Origin: Haliclystus octoradiatus
Lineage: Eukaryota; Cnidaria; Staurozoa; Stauromedusae; Haliclystidae
Assembly (NCBI GenBank): GCA_916610825.1
Contig: OU744451.1
Location: 6,927,345-6,991,344, forward strand
DNA: 64,000 bases
Direction: 5' to 3'
In this document: positions 1 through 9,937 of the stretch, in pieces
How positions within the stretch are numbered: position 1 is the first letter of the stretch
Layout: each line of letters starts with the position of its first letter
Program-made: the position numbers and the translations under genes
The notes under the pieces: model-generated
Databases searched by the model: none
Told to the model about the DNA's origin: nothing
Seen by the model: only the letters and a program-made list of their open reading frames with translations

Positions 1-1140
1 CTTCCGTAGAGAGTAGCTTATATAGTGAAACCCACTCCAGTATAGGGCAGAGCATATATTGTATCGCATTCAAGCGCCGTCAGGTATTCTACACGAATAC
101 GACACGAAAGTCAGTATGCTACGCTGTCAATCCGGCACAGTGTAATTCCTACCTGAGGCCCTTAATACACGTGTCGATTTTTGTACAGTATAAAAAGTGT
201 TATCGTCGTGGAATGCATACAATCTTCGTTGCTGTCAAACAGTAAGACACTACTCTACGATTGAACTACACCACGGTGGCATAAAGCGATAACGTAATCT
301 TGCTTATATTCTCTCTTTAAGCTGAAATGTTTTAGAGAATAAGCCCGAAAATAAGACATCGTTTTGCGAAATTCCATTTTGAAATATCAGCTCACTGAAA
401 TGGTATGACGTAGATCGACATATTATTAAGAAACTCCATTTCGAACATCTTCATACAAATGATTACTATTTCAAAGGATGATACAAAATATGGCTATTCT
501 TTCCAACAAAGATGATATTCATATATCAAACTATGAACTCATCAAAATGTCCAGCGTTTCTTTTCAAGAGGTGAATTCAGTCTGACATTGCTATTTTCAC
601 AACAATACAGATTTTTCACAGGATCTCCCAATGAGTCCCAAGAGAATTATTCGAAGAAAAGATTACCCGTGTGGTGTATTCCCGGGGGTGTATTTTGAAA
701 AGAACGTGACCTTGACCGTGACCCAGGGATGTATTGCTATACCACGTCAATATGGCAGATGTGAAAAAGCTCTAATCAAAAGTATAGAAAACGAAACAAA
801 CACTAACACATTTCAAAACTATTCTAAGCAACAAATTAAATTATGAAGCAGCACAAACGTTTGCACTTCATTATGTTAATTTGAGATTTATCGAGGCAGA
901 TTTATCGAGGCAGATATGTCGAATTATAGAATTCAAATATACAAATAATATCGATCAAAAATATATGCTTAAATCGATTGTGTGGCCGATATTGATATCA
1001 TTTAAGCATATCCAGGTCTATAACTAAATACTTTTATTATTAATCAGTAAGCACATAAATGTATGCAGGTTTATAAGATGGAGCACAATAAAATTGAGGT
1101 AATGCACAGTTTCAATGTAATCATATTAGGTTGGTAAGGG
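1..1140. other. No gene recognised
   Basis: AT-rich, apparently non-coding sequence. The only open stretch, at 631-846, has no recognisable domain, no convincing splice signals and no repeat structure, so it is not called. Nothing else is supported up to the minisatellite. Confidence 0.5.
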
Positions 1141-1149
1141 ATTTTATTC

Positions 1150-1558
1150 GACCCAGATGTTGGTTGACGCCTTGTAGGTGTAATAGATTTTGATTGACAC
1201 TTTGTAGGTGTAATAGATGATGATTGACGCCTTGTAGTTGTAATAGATGTTGGTTGACGCTTTGTAGGTGTAATAGATGTTGGTTGACGCCTTGTAGGAG
1301 TAATAGATGTTGATTGACGCCTTGTAGGTGTAATAGATGTCGATTGACGCCTTGTAGGTGTAATAGATGTCGATTGACGCCTTGTAGTTGTAATAGATGT
1401 TGGTTGACGCCTTGTAGGTGTGATAGATGTTGATTGACGCCTTGTAGGTGTGATAGATGTTGATTGACGCCTTGTAGCTGTAATAGATGTTGGTTGACGC
1501 CTTGTAGGTGTAATAGATGTTGTTTCACGCCTTGTAGTGCTAATATATGTTTGTTGTA
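1150..1558. repeat. 30-bp minisatellite, about 13 copies
   Basis: Tandem 30-bp units recur around the core TTGACGCCTTGTAGGTG followed by TAATAGATGTTGG, beginning near 1163 and fading near 1558. Copies differ by one to four substitutions and no indels, so the period stays exactly 30. Because 30 is a multiple of three, the minus strand stays open through the array and would read as a ten-residue repeat (LQGVNQHLLH-like). No signal peptide, domain or splice site was recognised, so this is annotated as a repeat and not as a gene. Confidence 0.9.
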
Positions 1559-1559
1559 C

Positions 1560-3955
1560 ACTGCATACGTTCCTGGGCGCCTGTTAACCGCCAATATTGC
1601 ATCAATATCTGCTCCACCTTTTGAATGGGACACGGAAAGGATTTGCATCTCTGTTCAGGTAGTATTTGGTAGACTGAAGAGTTTTTTTGATCGCTAATGT
1701 TTGCAAACAGTTTTCTAATGTATTTATCTCACATTTTATGAACATTTCAAAAGCTCTATAAGAACAATAGAAATAAAAGGTATTAATATTTTGTTTTCTG
1801 AAACTAAATTATGTAGTTACACTTGCAATACCAGTAGGTTCGTGGAGAAGTTATTACTTCAGCGTACATATTTAATCAACATTCCCGTTTTATGCTCCCT
1901 GCTTAATCCATAGAAATGATCACTTACATTTAAGAACAAACATCCTAGTTACGACAGTTATCTTCTAAATAAACAAGCACAATTTCAAAAATTTTCGTGG
2001 TTTAGCAAAGTGTTCAATAATATTAGTGTGATATTGGAAGCTTGGTATAAATATTTCATCCTGCTTGAACTCAATTTCAGCCATGGGCTGATTTCCTAAA
2101 CACGCTTACTAACATGGAGCAAAATTACCATGGTCACGAAGCTTCATTGGATTTGCAATGGTGCATCCGAATGGTAGGTGAGTTTCTAGCTACAGTTCCA
2201 TTATTGCAGTGAGCCTGAATTGAATTGATAATAATGGTAACAGTTATACATTATCTGAATTAGGAATTATGAGCCTCTAGAGTACTCTAATGTTAATTAT
2301 TGGAATATATGCAATTCACAGTAAAATCCTTGAAATCGCTTACAAGGATTTTTTATAAGTATCAAGTATAAATTTCCTTGAAACGACAATATTTGGCTGT
2401 TCCGTTAGGTAAGAATATTTGGATTGTGTAAGAATATAAATTGTTGTTTCAAGTCAAAATTTATTTTTTATTTCGCACTTAATTGCTGATACTTTCTTGT
2501 TCCAAGAATAATTATCTACATAGAATCAGAGACTCTCGCACCTTCTTTAGATAAGATTCTCTTTTCAATTTTTTTTTCTTAATTGGAGAATATTTCTGTT
2601 CAACCAAGTATAGTAATATAGCCCTTTCCTGGCAGAAATAGAATCATAATCCAAACAACAAACGATATAACTTAAATAATTTAATGATTTCAATTAAAAT
2701 ATTATAGTTTGTTTACAAAAAATATCAACATTTTATTCAACAACCAACATTAATGATTCCAAGAATGTTTACATATATTAATAGTTACTAGACCCAATCA
2801 ATGTAACTTCAATACATATCACTTAATATATAATTTCAGTAGTTAAATGTAATAAAAATGTTTATGCCTGTTTTATGAATTTCTTAGAATTAATTATTCA
2901 ATATTGTTTCCATTGCATAAATAACAGTATTTCCGTCCTATGTCATTTTATAAGAATTACATCAGTAATAGTTATATATAAATATTAGTATATTAGATTG
3001 CAGATTAGAAATAGATCATCTATGCGCTAATCAGTGATTGCGCTAAATTTATTTCAGACACGTAACCTTAATTCAGATGTTAACAAACTACATAAACAAT
3101 AATTTTCGCATAACGAGCATTTTTATTGTAAACTTTTAGCGTATCACTTTATGCTGAGCATATCATAAGCATAAATTTGCTGAATCATGAAACAAATGTA
3201 GATACATAAACGTAACTAACTGTTACCGATATTGTAACGGACATAATTGTCACGTGACAACGCCCTTTATGTATTTAGAATTAGTAATATTTTGTAAAAT
3301 TTAATTGTAAAATGCCTCCGCTGTGTTAGGAGTGTATATGTATTGGTTGGTTTCAGTGATTTAGGATAACTAAACTGAGATAAATATTTGTTACTTGTTA
3401 ATTATTTTCTATATAAACTGTATTGATTATATGATAATTGCTTTATTTGTATTAATTTAATGTTTTAATTTGTTTTAGAAAACCGTTTCATTTAAAAAAT
3501 ATAATATAGAGATTTGAAAATATTACGTGGTTTTATTGTTTCAACTCTTGGTTAGATCGAGTGAGCAAGCATTTTAATTTTCTGAGTTCTACTGTACAAC
3601 GAAGAAATTCTAAATCTATAATCAAATCTTCAAGAGCAATAATACTCAATCAATGGCTATGTCGATAAGCTCAGCAAAACCTTTCCGCCATTTGCCCTGG
3701 TGAGAACGGGAGGAAGAGCTGCCAATACTGTGGGACTCATCATTTCCTTAGCCAGAAATAGGGGGCTTTGCTATGTTGGTGAACACTTTTTGGTGTTCAG
3801 TAATAGCTAACAATATTTGTTTCAAACCTTGTGATTATTTCAAATCTTATCACTATGATGTGGTTTGTGATGTGATATATATGTGTTTGTAAAAGCATAA
3901 AGATATATTACAAGTAAGCTGAAAAGATTAATCAAAAAGCTGAAGCTGAAACAAT
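1560..3955. other. No gene recognised (non-coding, AT-rich)
   Basis: Long stretch without supported coding sequence, tandem repeat or transposon terminus. Short AT-rich runs and polyadenylation-like AATAAA strings are present on both strands but have no gene context. Confidence 0.45.
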
Positions 3956-3959
3956 CGAA

Positions 3960-5260
3960 AAGGATCTAAATAAGATTAATTCATTAGGACCTAGTTTTGG
4001 TTTGTCAATAAAACTAAAGTAAATGTGAAGTCACGCGACTAAAAAGTTTTGAAAAACCAGAATTTCTGAGTGATTTCTCTGAAACTGATATTGTAGATAT
4101 TGATAGATATTACCTTTAAGGAGCCCCTTTAGAAGAAAATCTTTAGAAAAAATCATACACTTGAAGGCAAACAATTTGAAAACAATGTGAGAACGATTGA
4201 AACATTTATCATCCCATCAAGCTTTTTATTTACTCAAAAACTGTTTTGCATCACCTTATAAGTTGATGCATGTTTTACGATGCTCGTCATGTTTCCAGAG
4301 CAATGAAGTGTGCATTTTGGATTCTATTCTGAAGGATATTTTGCAATATATTACCAATTAAACATCCATCCAAATGCTTGGGCACAGGCTACATTACCAG
4401 TAACTTTTGGTGGTCTAGGTTTAAGATCAGCAAATAATACTGCACTACCAGCCTTTCTTTCATCTGTGAGAAGCACTGCAGACATGATACAACCGATACT
4501 TCCTGCATCCTTTACTGGATGTACCGTACCAGGTTTGCTGAGGCTATCAAACAATGGAAAAATATCGCAGAAGAACAAGACACACCAACATCAGGCAAGC
4601 AGAAAGAATGGGACATCCCTTTTGTGAAAAAAGAAAACCATCTATACTCGAACAAAACTCAGATACGATCAATATCGATCTCGATTACTTGCAAACTTCG
4701 AAAAAGAACTAGGACCCTGGATTCAAACAATTTCATCTGTTCCACGTGTTCTTGATCTGCAAGATGATCAACACGTATCGCAAATCTGCATGCTCCTTGG
4801 TGTAGATATCTGTCAACGACATCCATGTCAATACTGTGACATACAAGTTGAAAGCAACGGTCATCATTGCCCTTCCTGTAAATTTTCAGCTGGTTGATGG
4901 CTGCTTCACATTGAATGCAGTTATATATTTCAATAGGCCTTATCATCTGCAAATATCCGTTGCATATTAGAACCACCTGGGCTGTCAAGGAAAGAGGGTA
5001 GTAGACCCAACGGTTTGTCCCAGATCCCATAGAAAAAGGCAAATATCATGTATGAAATTTTACTTGCACAGACACGTTCGCTCCAACATTAATTCAGCAA
5101 TCTTCAAGTTTAGCTGGTTCAGCAGCTCTGAAGGCAGAAACTAGAAAATTAAAAATTACCAAAATCTTGCAGACAAACACATTATTCAAACTTTAATTCA
5201 TCGACAGGCGAGCATCGAGGAATTATTTTATGGGGATCAAAATTAATTAAGTCATTTGCC
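3960..5260 (+). pseudogene. Decayed retroelement reverse transcriptase C-terminus
   Basis: Broken coding sequence whose pieces lie in all three plus-strand frames in the expected order. Near 3995-4020 is a residue run like the GLSINKTKCE segment that follows the RT palm. Around 4210-4350 is a stretch with FYLLKNCF and MHVLRCS. At 4370-4470 is the motif WAQATLPVTFGGLGLRSA with AFLSSV after it. Near 4785-4900 is a His/Cys cluster (LGVDICQRHPCQYC, then GHHCPSC). A degraded C-terminal part with EPPGLSR follows to about 5260. This order matches the 3' part of retroelement polymerases common in marine invertebrates. At least three frameshifts and several stops make it a relic. The exact clade cannot be assigned by eye. 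An antisense open frame at 4659-5042 is a shadow of it. Confidence 0.8.
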
Positions 5261-5850
5261 AAGCCTATTTTTAACTACGCCCATTTTGTACACCAAAGAA
5301 AGATTGAGCAAGAAGAAACGAGTGAGTAAAAAAATCCACAAGGCTAAATTCATGGTCTATTCCAGGGATGACATTTTTAATGTAAATAGTTGTAGCATTG
5401 CGCTCCATTGCCCTATTTTTATGTCAACAATGAGGCCGGCTCGCTGTGCTTTCTAATTTCGGTACTCAAATTTTGATGCCAGTTTAGATTTAAAACAATT
5501 TGCAAGAGACATAATAAAGATTAGCAGCAAAATGGACCCAAAAAGGACGGACAAGCATAACACTGTAAATCAAAATTAAATTAAATCAGAAATACAACAA
5601 CAATTATTTCAAATATAACATTTGTTATGGCTCTTCTGACTTTGCCCTGTTTCTGGTTGCTTTCGTCAGGTTATAATTTATTTATTCTTTGTTGACCTTG
5701 GAAATTGTGACACAATGAGTTCAGGTTGAAATGATATAAACAACGTTATTTATATAATAGACGTACTTACACATTGCCTCCAAGTTCTCTACCAGTTTTT
5801 CCATTTTTTAATTTCTGCCGTATAATTTCTGCATGTAAATCTATCGGCCT

Positions 5851-5975
5851 TCCAATTCATTCTTCCAAAAATATCTCGTTGTTGATTAGGGATCAATTCG
5901 TAATAATTCAAAGAAAGTCTTGATAAAATAGGTAATCTCTGTCGTCATGACCATTACAATAAACTTGGTTTGTAG
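5851..5975 (+). repeat. Direct repeat copy 1
   Basis: About 125 bp beginning TTCTTCCAAAAATATCTCG and ending near the string CAATAAACTTGGTTTGTAG. It recurs in the same orientation at 6358-6483 with about 80-85% identity by eye. The two copies bracket a separate interspersed repeat (5990-6290), so they may be parts of one element split by an insertion, or a local duplication. Confidence 0.7.
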
Positions 5976-5989
5976 AGTCGCTTTCCCGG

Positions 5990-6290
5990 GAGGGGTTAAC
6001 TCCAGCTCTTCAGGCACGGGGGGGTGCCACTTTGGAAAGTACACAAAACAAAAAGTTCAAGAAATTCTGTTGATGCCACCCAAAAAGTTCCAGCAGGTTG
6101 ATTGATTTTAAGTAAATACAGAACAACGATGCAAAACTTTTTCAAAAATTCTTGAAAAACTAAAAAATAGGATACCCAAAAGCTCCAAATTTGAAATCTC
6201 ATACCCAAAAAGTTTTTTCTCAACTTGAATATGGATCCAAAAAGTGGTACATCCCCGTATAGCCGTCATAGTAGAGTTACCCCCCCCCCT
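5990..6290 (-). repeat. Interspersed repeat related to 44315 and 48715 loci
   Basis: On the minus strand the stretch begins with a C/G run, then the string TATACGGGGATGTACC, then several TTGGGTAT-type phrases. The same kind of text (G-run, GTATACGGGGACGT, TTTGGGGTA phrases) occurs in plus orientation at 44315-44660 and, in part, 48715-48990. No coding capacity is visible, and termini and target duplications could not be placed. Confidence 0.5.
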
Positions 6291-6357
6291 GGGTCATTTT
6301 AATTTGTTCCGATGCTTCTTCGCTGATAGTCACACGAGGCAAAAATAAAAATGCAAA

Positions 6358-6483
6358 TTATTCTTCCAAAAATATCTCGCTGTTGAGTAACGGAAATCAA
6401 TTTGCAATAATTCGAGGAATGCTTTCATAAAATAAGTAATCTCTTTCTTCATGACCAATGCAATAAACATGGTTTGTAGTAGA
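6358..6483 (+). repeat. Direct repeat copy 2
   Basis: Second copy of the repeat at 5851-5975, with the same start (TTCTTCCAAAAATATCTCG) and the same end context (CAATAAACATGGTTTGTAG). Non-coding. Confidence 0.7.
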
Positions 6484-6489
6484 GTTAGA

Positions 6490-8240
6490 TTCTCGTTTTG
6501 AATTTGTTCTGATGCTTCAGCGCTGATATTCACACTAGAACAAGACCGTTGATTAAAACTGCAGAAATATCTAGAAGCGCCATGTGAAATGACTTTGAAT
6601 TTATCCAATCAGATACTAAGATTGAGCACAACGCGAGCAATTTCTGCGAACAGTTTTGCGAACATATTTTGAAATTACGACCCTGAAACACAGGCAAAAT
6701 TTTTCTCAAATTGTGTAGGTCAAAACTACCACGTGGGTAGGTCAATTGTTATTTTTTTCAATCAATTCGCCAATCGGTGACTCAAACGAACAAAAGAAGT
6801 GGAATGGGCGGTCAAAATAGATCCCAGATGAGTAGGTCAGTCCTGTTTACTCTTTGGCAACAAGCTCGGCGACGGTAGGTCGATTGTTAAAAAATTTGAG
6901 ACAGAAACAATAGACAGAGTTATAAACAATAGATATTCGAAAACCGCAAAACTGTAGTCGTGACGCTGGTGTGGATCTTTCCTACTTCCGCAGCCTACCA
7001 CTGCACCGCTTGACTTCAGTATATTACGTCATCTAATACAACTGCTGAGGGAGTCAAAACGCTAAACGCTGAACATTGAATTCAATAGGCGATTACGATC
7101 ATTTATTACAAAATAAATACGAAAATTAAATATCAAAAATTTATCGTTAAAAATTATTGAAAAGAAGATAAAAAGGAATAATAATTTTGATAAAAATACA
7201 AAAATAAATTTATCATTAACAAAAGAACAATAACGTGACTATTTATAGTGACGTCATCTTTAAATTTACCGAAAAATTTAGGCGTGGCATTTGCCCTACT
7301 TGCACCCGTCTGGATCCGTGCCTGTTCATCGATAGACGATTATAGACATTTCAAACGATAACAGAGCACGACGTGTTCTGCTACAGAGATTAAGTATATG
7401 TATACAAAGAAGAAATGCCATATCTATTATGGACACTATCAACAAACCAAATAGTATGTACAAAATTTTCAATTTATCATAAGTTTCAACATAGTTCAAT
7501 TTAGTTAAATTAATGTATTTGAAATTTCAATAAGTTTTAATAAATATTGTCAAGTTGGAAAACAAAAAGTAAGCTGTATAAACTATTACCAGGATCAACC
7601 CGTGAGCAAAATTGCTTGTTTATTTGTGCGACTGTGAAAACACAAAGACGATTTGGTGATGTCACAACTGATATTTGAAAATGGGGCAAAACTCGCAGGT
7701 CTGGTGAGCCCCTTTAATATCGCTTAGTCTGAAATAGGATATATCATAGAATATAACATTATCAAGAGGAAAACATTTTTTTCTCAATGACAATTATACA
7801 TGAAATACATATGCATGAAATACATTTGAGTATTTACACCAGCACTTCTACAGTAAAGGTTTTCTACATACAATCATACATACATACGTGATACATACAT
7901 GCATAACCGAGGAGTGCTTAATATTTTATCAAATAATAATAACATAAGAGTACTATGCAATTTAGAAAGCGCTAAATCTATAAATATTTTAAAGCGCTGT
8001 TCTACACATTCATAATTATATATACGTTATATCTACATTATCTGCTTTTTATTAATTTTTTTTGCATTAAGTTCTTAAAAGTACAATTACGGAAATACGC
8101 TTCTCGAAAGTGACATAATAAGCTAGATACAAACTAGATGATAGATTTATGGTATTATTTATTTATCAAATTACACGTTTATCATAAATTTATATGCATA
8201 AATAAAGATTAAAAGCAGAGCAGAAAAAAAAGACCAAAGT
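6490..8240. other. No gene recognised
   Basis: Non-coding sequence between the interspersed repeats and the small secreted-protein gene. Short minus-strand open stretches near 6530-6745 lack any recognisable motif. An AATAAATAAATA run on the minus strand near 8155-8165 is a plausible polyadenylation signal for the gene at 8253-8651. Confidence 0.4.
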
Positions 8241-8252
8241 TAAATAGCATTA

Positions 8253-8651
8253 TTATATAAATTTGAATTCTAAGGTAGAGCTTTCGCAAGTTTGATAAGT
8301 ACAAATTTCTGGACCTGTTCCTGCTTCTATAATATGAACACACATGTTATTTTTTTCCTTCATGTTGAGGATAAAGTTTGTTTGATGTGTTATCAGACTG
8401 AATCCATCGCTGCATGACAACGAAAGAGTGAAATAAGAATTGGTTGCATATGAGTTTGCTTTCACACACTTATCTGTCCCACTCAAATAAAACCTTCCAT
8501 TTTCATAGGTATAGCTCTCATCACATTCATCCTGAGCTTCCATTCTTGTTGTATGATAATTGTATGTAAAACATCGATTTCCCCAGTCAATGGATGATTG
8601 TAATGACCCTAGATAAATGATAAATGGGAAGATGATAATTAGTAGCTCCAT
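8253..8651 (-). CDS. Small secreted cysteine-rich protein, possibly beta-trefoil-like
   Basis: An uninterrupted 132-residue reading frame begins with a clear signal peptide: Met, then an Ile/Leu/Phe-rich core over residues 3-17. The mature part has seven cysteines (27, 43, 62, 80, 104, 117, 122). Two segments resemble each other, KCVKA followed about 15 residues later by LSLSC, and MCVHI followed by TYQTC. This spacing is loosely like ricin-B-type beta-trefoil repeats, but no Q-x-W signature is present, so the fold is only a suggestion. A good splice acceptor (TATATTACAG on the minus strand) lies 24 bases upstream of the ATG, implying a non-coding first exon that I did not locate. The protein is probably extracellular. 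The Ty3/gypsy element begins about 200 bp upstream of this start, so the promoter or first exon may have been displaced. It could also be a lineage-specific secreted protein of another fold. Confidence 0.55.
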   Translation of the reverse strand: MELLIIIFPFIIYLGSLQSSIDWGNRCFTYNYHTTRMEAQDECDESYTYENGRFYLSGTDKCVKANSYATNSYFTLSLSCSDGFSLITHQTNFILNMKEKNNMCVHIIEAGTGPEICTYQTCESSTLEFKFI

Positions 8652-8855
8652 ACAAAATGACGTTACTATTTATCACTGTAATATAAACTTGGTTAGTATG
8701 GCACATTTGTAGAGAATCAGATGACATAAACGTGTTTTAAATGTGTTGGATGTTTTTTTCGTTTTGTTGATATCGAATTTATTCAGAAACAGGATCATTT
8801 AAAGTCTTTTTTCCTCCATGGAGTGGTTGGCTATTATTTCAAATCCTGTGTACAT

Positions 8856-9030
8856 TGTAGCGAGGCTATCCTCGTTTTGGTTTGAAGCCAACGCCCTTTA
8901 TTAATATTTCTTGCTGTTTGCTGTATTTCAAGTTAGTTAGTTTTTGCTATGACTCAGAACAGTTGTTGTTACAATGTGACTTGTTGTCTTGGTTTATTTT
9001 ACTGTTGTTTTTTGTGTGGCACACACCACA
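8856..9030 (+). repeat. 5' LTR of the Ty3/gypsy element
   Basis: Direct repeat of 13243-13417, TG...CA ended. The copies differ near TTCTTGCTGTTTGC versus TTCTTTGCTGTATTTC and at one A/C site, and are otherwise the same by eye. Confidence 0.93.
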
Positions 9031-9112
9031 AAGTTAACTTTAGCGGTTGTCTGTTCGACACTGTGGATGTTTATTTGGTTTAGTTGAAACCTGTTGAATT
9101 TAATATTTAATC

Positions 9113-9937
9113 ATGGGTGAAGAAACTACTCAGGAGAGGCTGTTATTCTTGCCAATTACGGCACCTAGATTAAATAGTGCTGATCGAGAAGATGTTGCTC
9201 TTTTTATGAGAAAATATCATCAGTATGAAAGTCTTGTTAGAGAAAGAACGGATAGCGGAGCGGAGAGAGTTATTCCGTTGACGATAAAAGCATGCATCGA
9301 GCCTCTGCTTTTGAAAACTATAGCGAAATACGAGTTGAACGTTGCACTTGAAGATTTAAGTGAAAATGCTATTAAAGATTTTTTGACAAGCAAATTGAAT
9401 GTAGCTGATAATGGCAGTTTACCCGATGTTGAAGCTATATTAAAAAGGGAGTTGAAAATGGACCTTAGTATCAGGGACAGTGACGCGCGTGTGCTGAAAT
9501 TATTTCGTGATGCCGATAATATTTTGGAGTTACACGGAATTGAATCTTTATTTGAAAAGGCATCGAATAAGAAACTTATGGTAGAATGTATTGTCTATGC
9601 TGTTCAACCAGCGCCATTGAGAAACACTCTGAAGTCAGAATTAAAATTACGTCATTCAGAAGCGAAAAAGGACACTGGTAAGTTGTTTGCTTTATTGAAG
9701 GATTTAGCAGCAAAGTTTGACTTATTTAATTTTGACAAAACGCCATCCAACAAAAAGGGAAATGACTCACCCACTACAGTTAAGGGAGTGGTTGTGAAAA
9801 CGTCAACCAAAACCTGTTGGCATTGTAAAGGAAATCACTTAAGGTCTGATTGTCCGAAAATTACTCAATACAGTACAAGAACAATACTCAATCTGACACT
9901 AACACTGCTAAAAAGGGACCTCGAGATGGTTGTTTAA
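9113..9937 (+). CDS. gag: Gag polyprotein of the Ty3/gypsy element
   Basis: The 274-codon frame opens with an ATG 82 bp after the 5' LTR. The N-terminal two thirds are helical and charged, as in gypsy capsid proteins. Near residues 235-249 is a zinc knuckle (CWHCKGNHLRSDC) that would bind the RNA genome during particle assembly. After the knuckle the last 25 residues turn hydrophobic (LNLTLTLLK) and look like out-of-frame translation. The overlapping pol frame carries a second, similar knuckle (CLKCKGDHWLNKC) almost at once. Ordinary Gags keep such knuckles together, so the Gag C-terminus here probably results from a single-base loss in the A run at 9857-9860, or else marks a frameshift site. 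Confidence 0.85.
   Translation: MGEETTQERLLFLPITAPRLNSADREDVALFMRKYHQYESLVRERTDSGAERVIPLTIKACIEPLLLKTIAKYELNVALEDLSENAIKDFLTSKLNVADNGSLPDVEAILKRELKMDLSIRDSDARVLKLFRDADNILELHGIESLFEKASNKKLMVECIVYAVQPAPLRNTLKSELKLRHSEAKKDTGKLFALLKDLAAKFDLFNFDKTPSNKKGNDSPTTVKGVVVKTSTKTCWHCKGNHLRSDCPKITQYSTRTILNLTLTLLKRDLEMVV

Noticed and set aside
4659-5042. 127-codon minus-strand frame
   Set aside because: Antisense shadow of the decayed retroelement; the plus strand carries the recognisable RT and His/Cys motifs.
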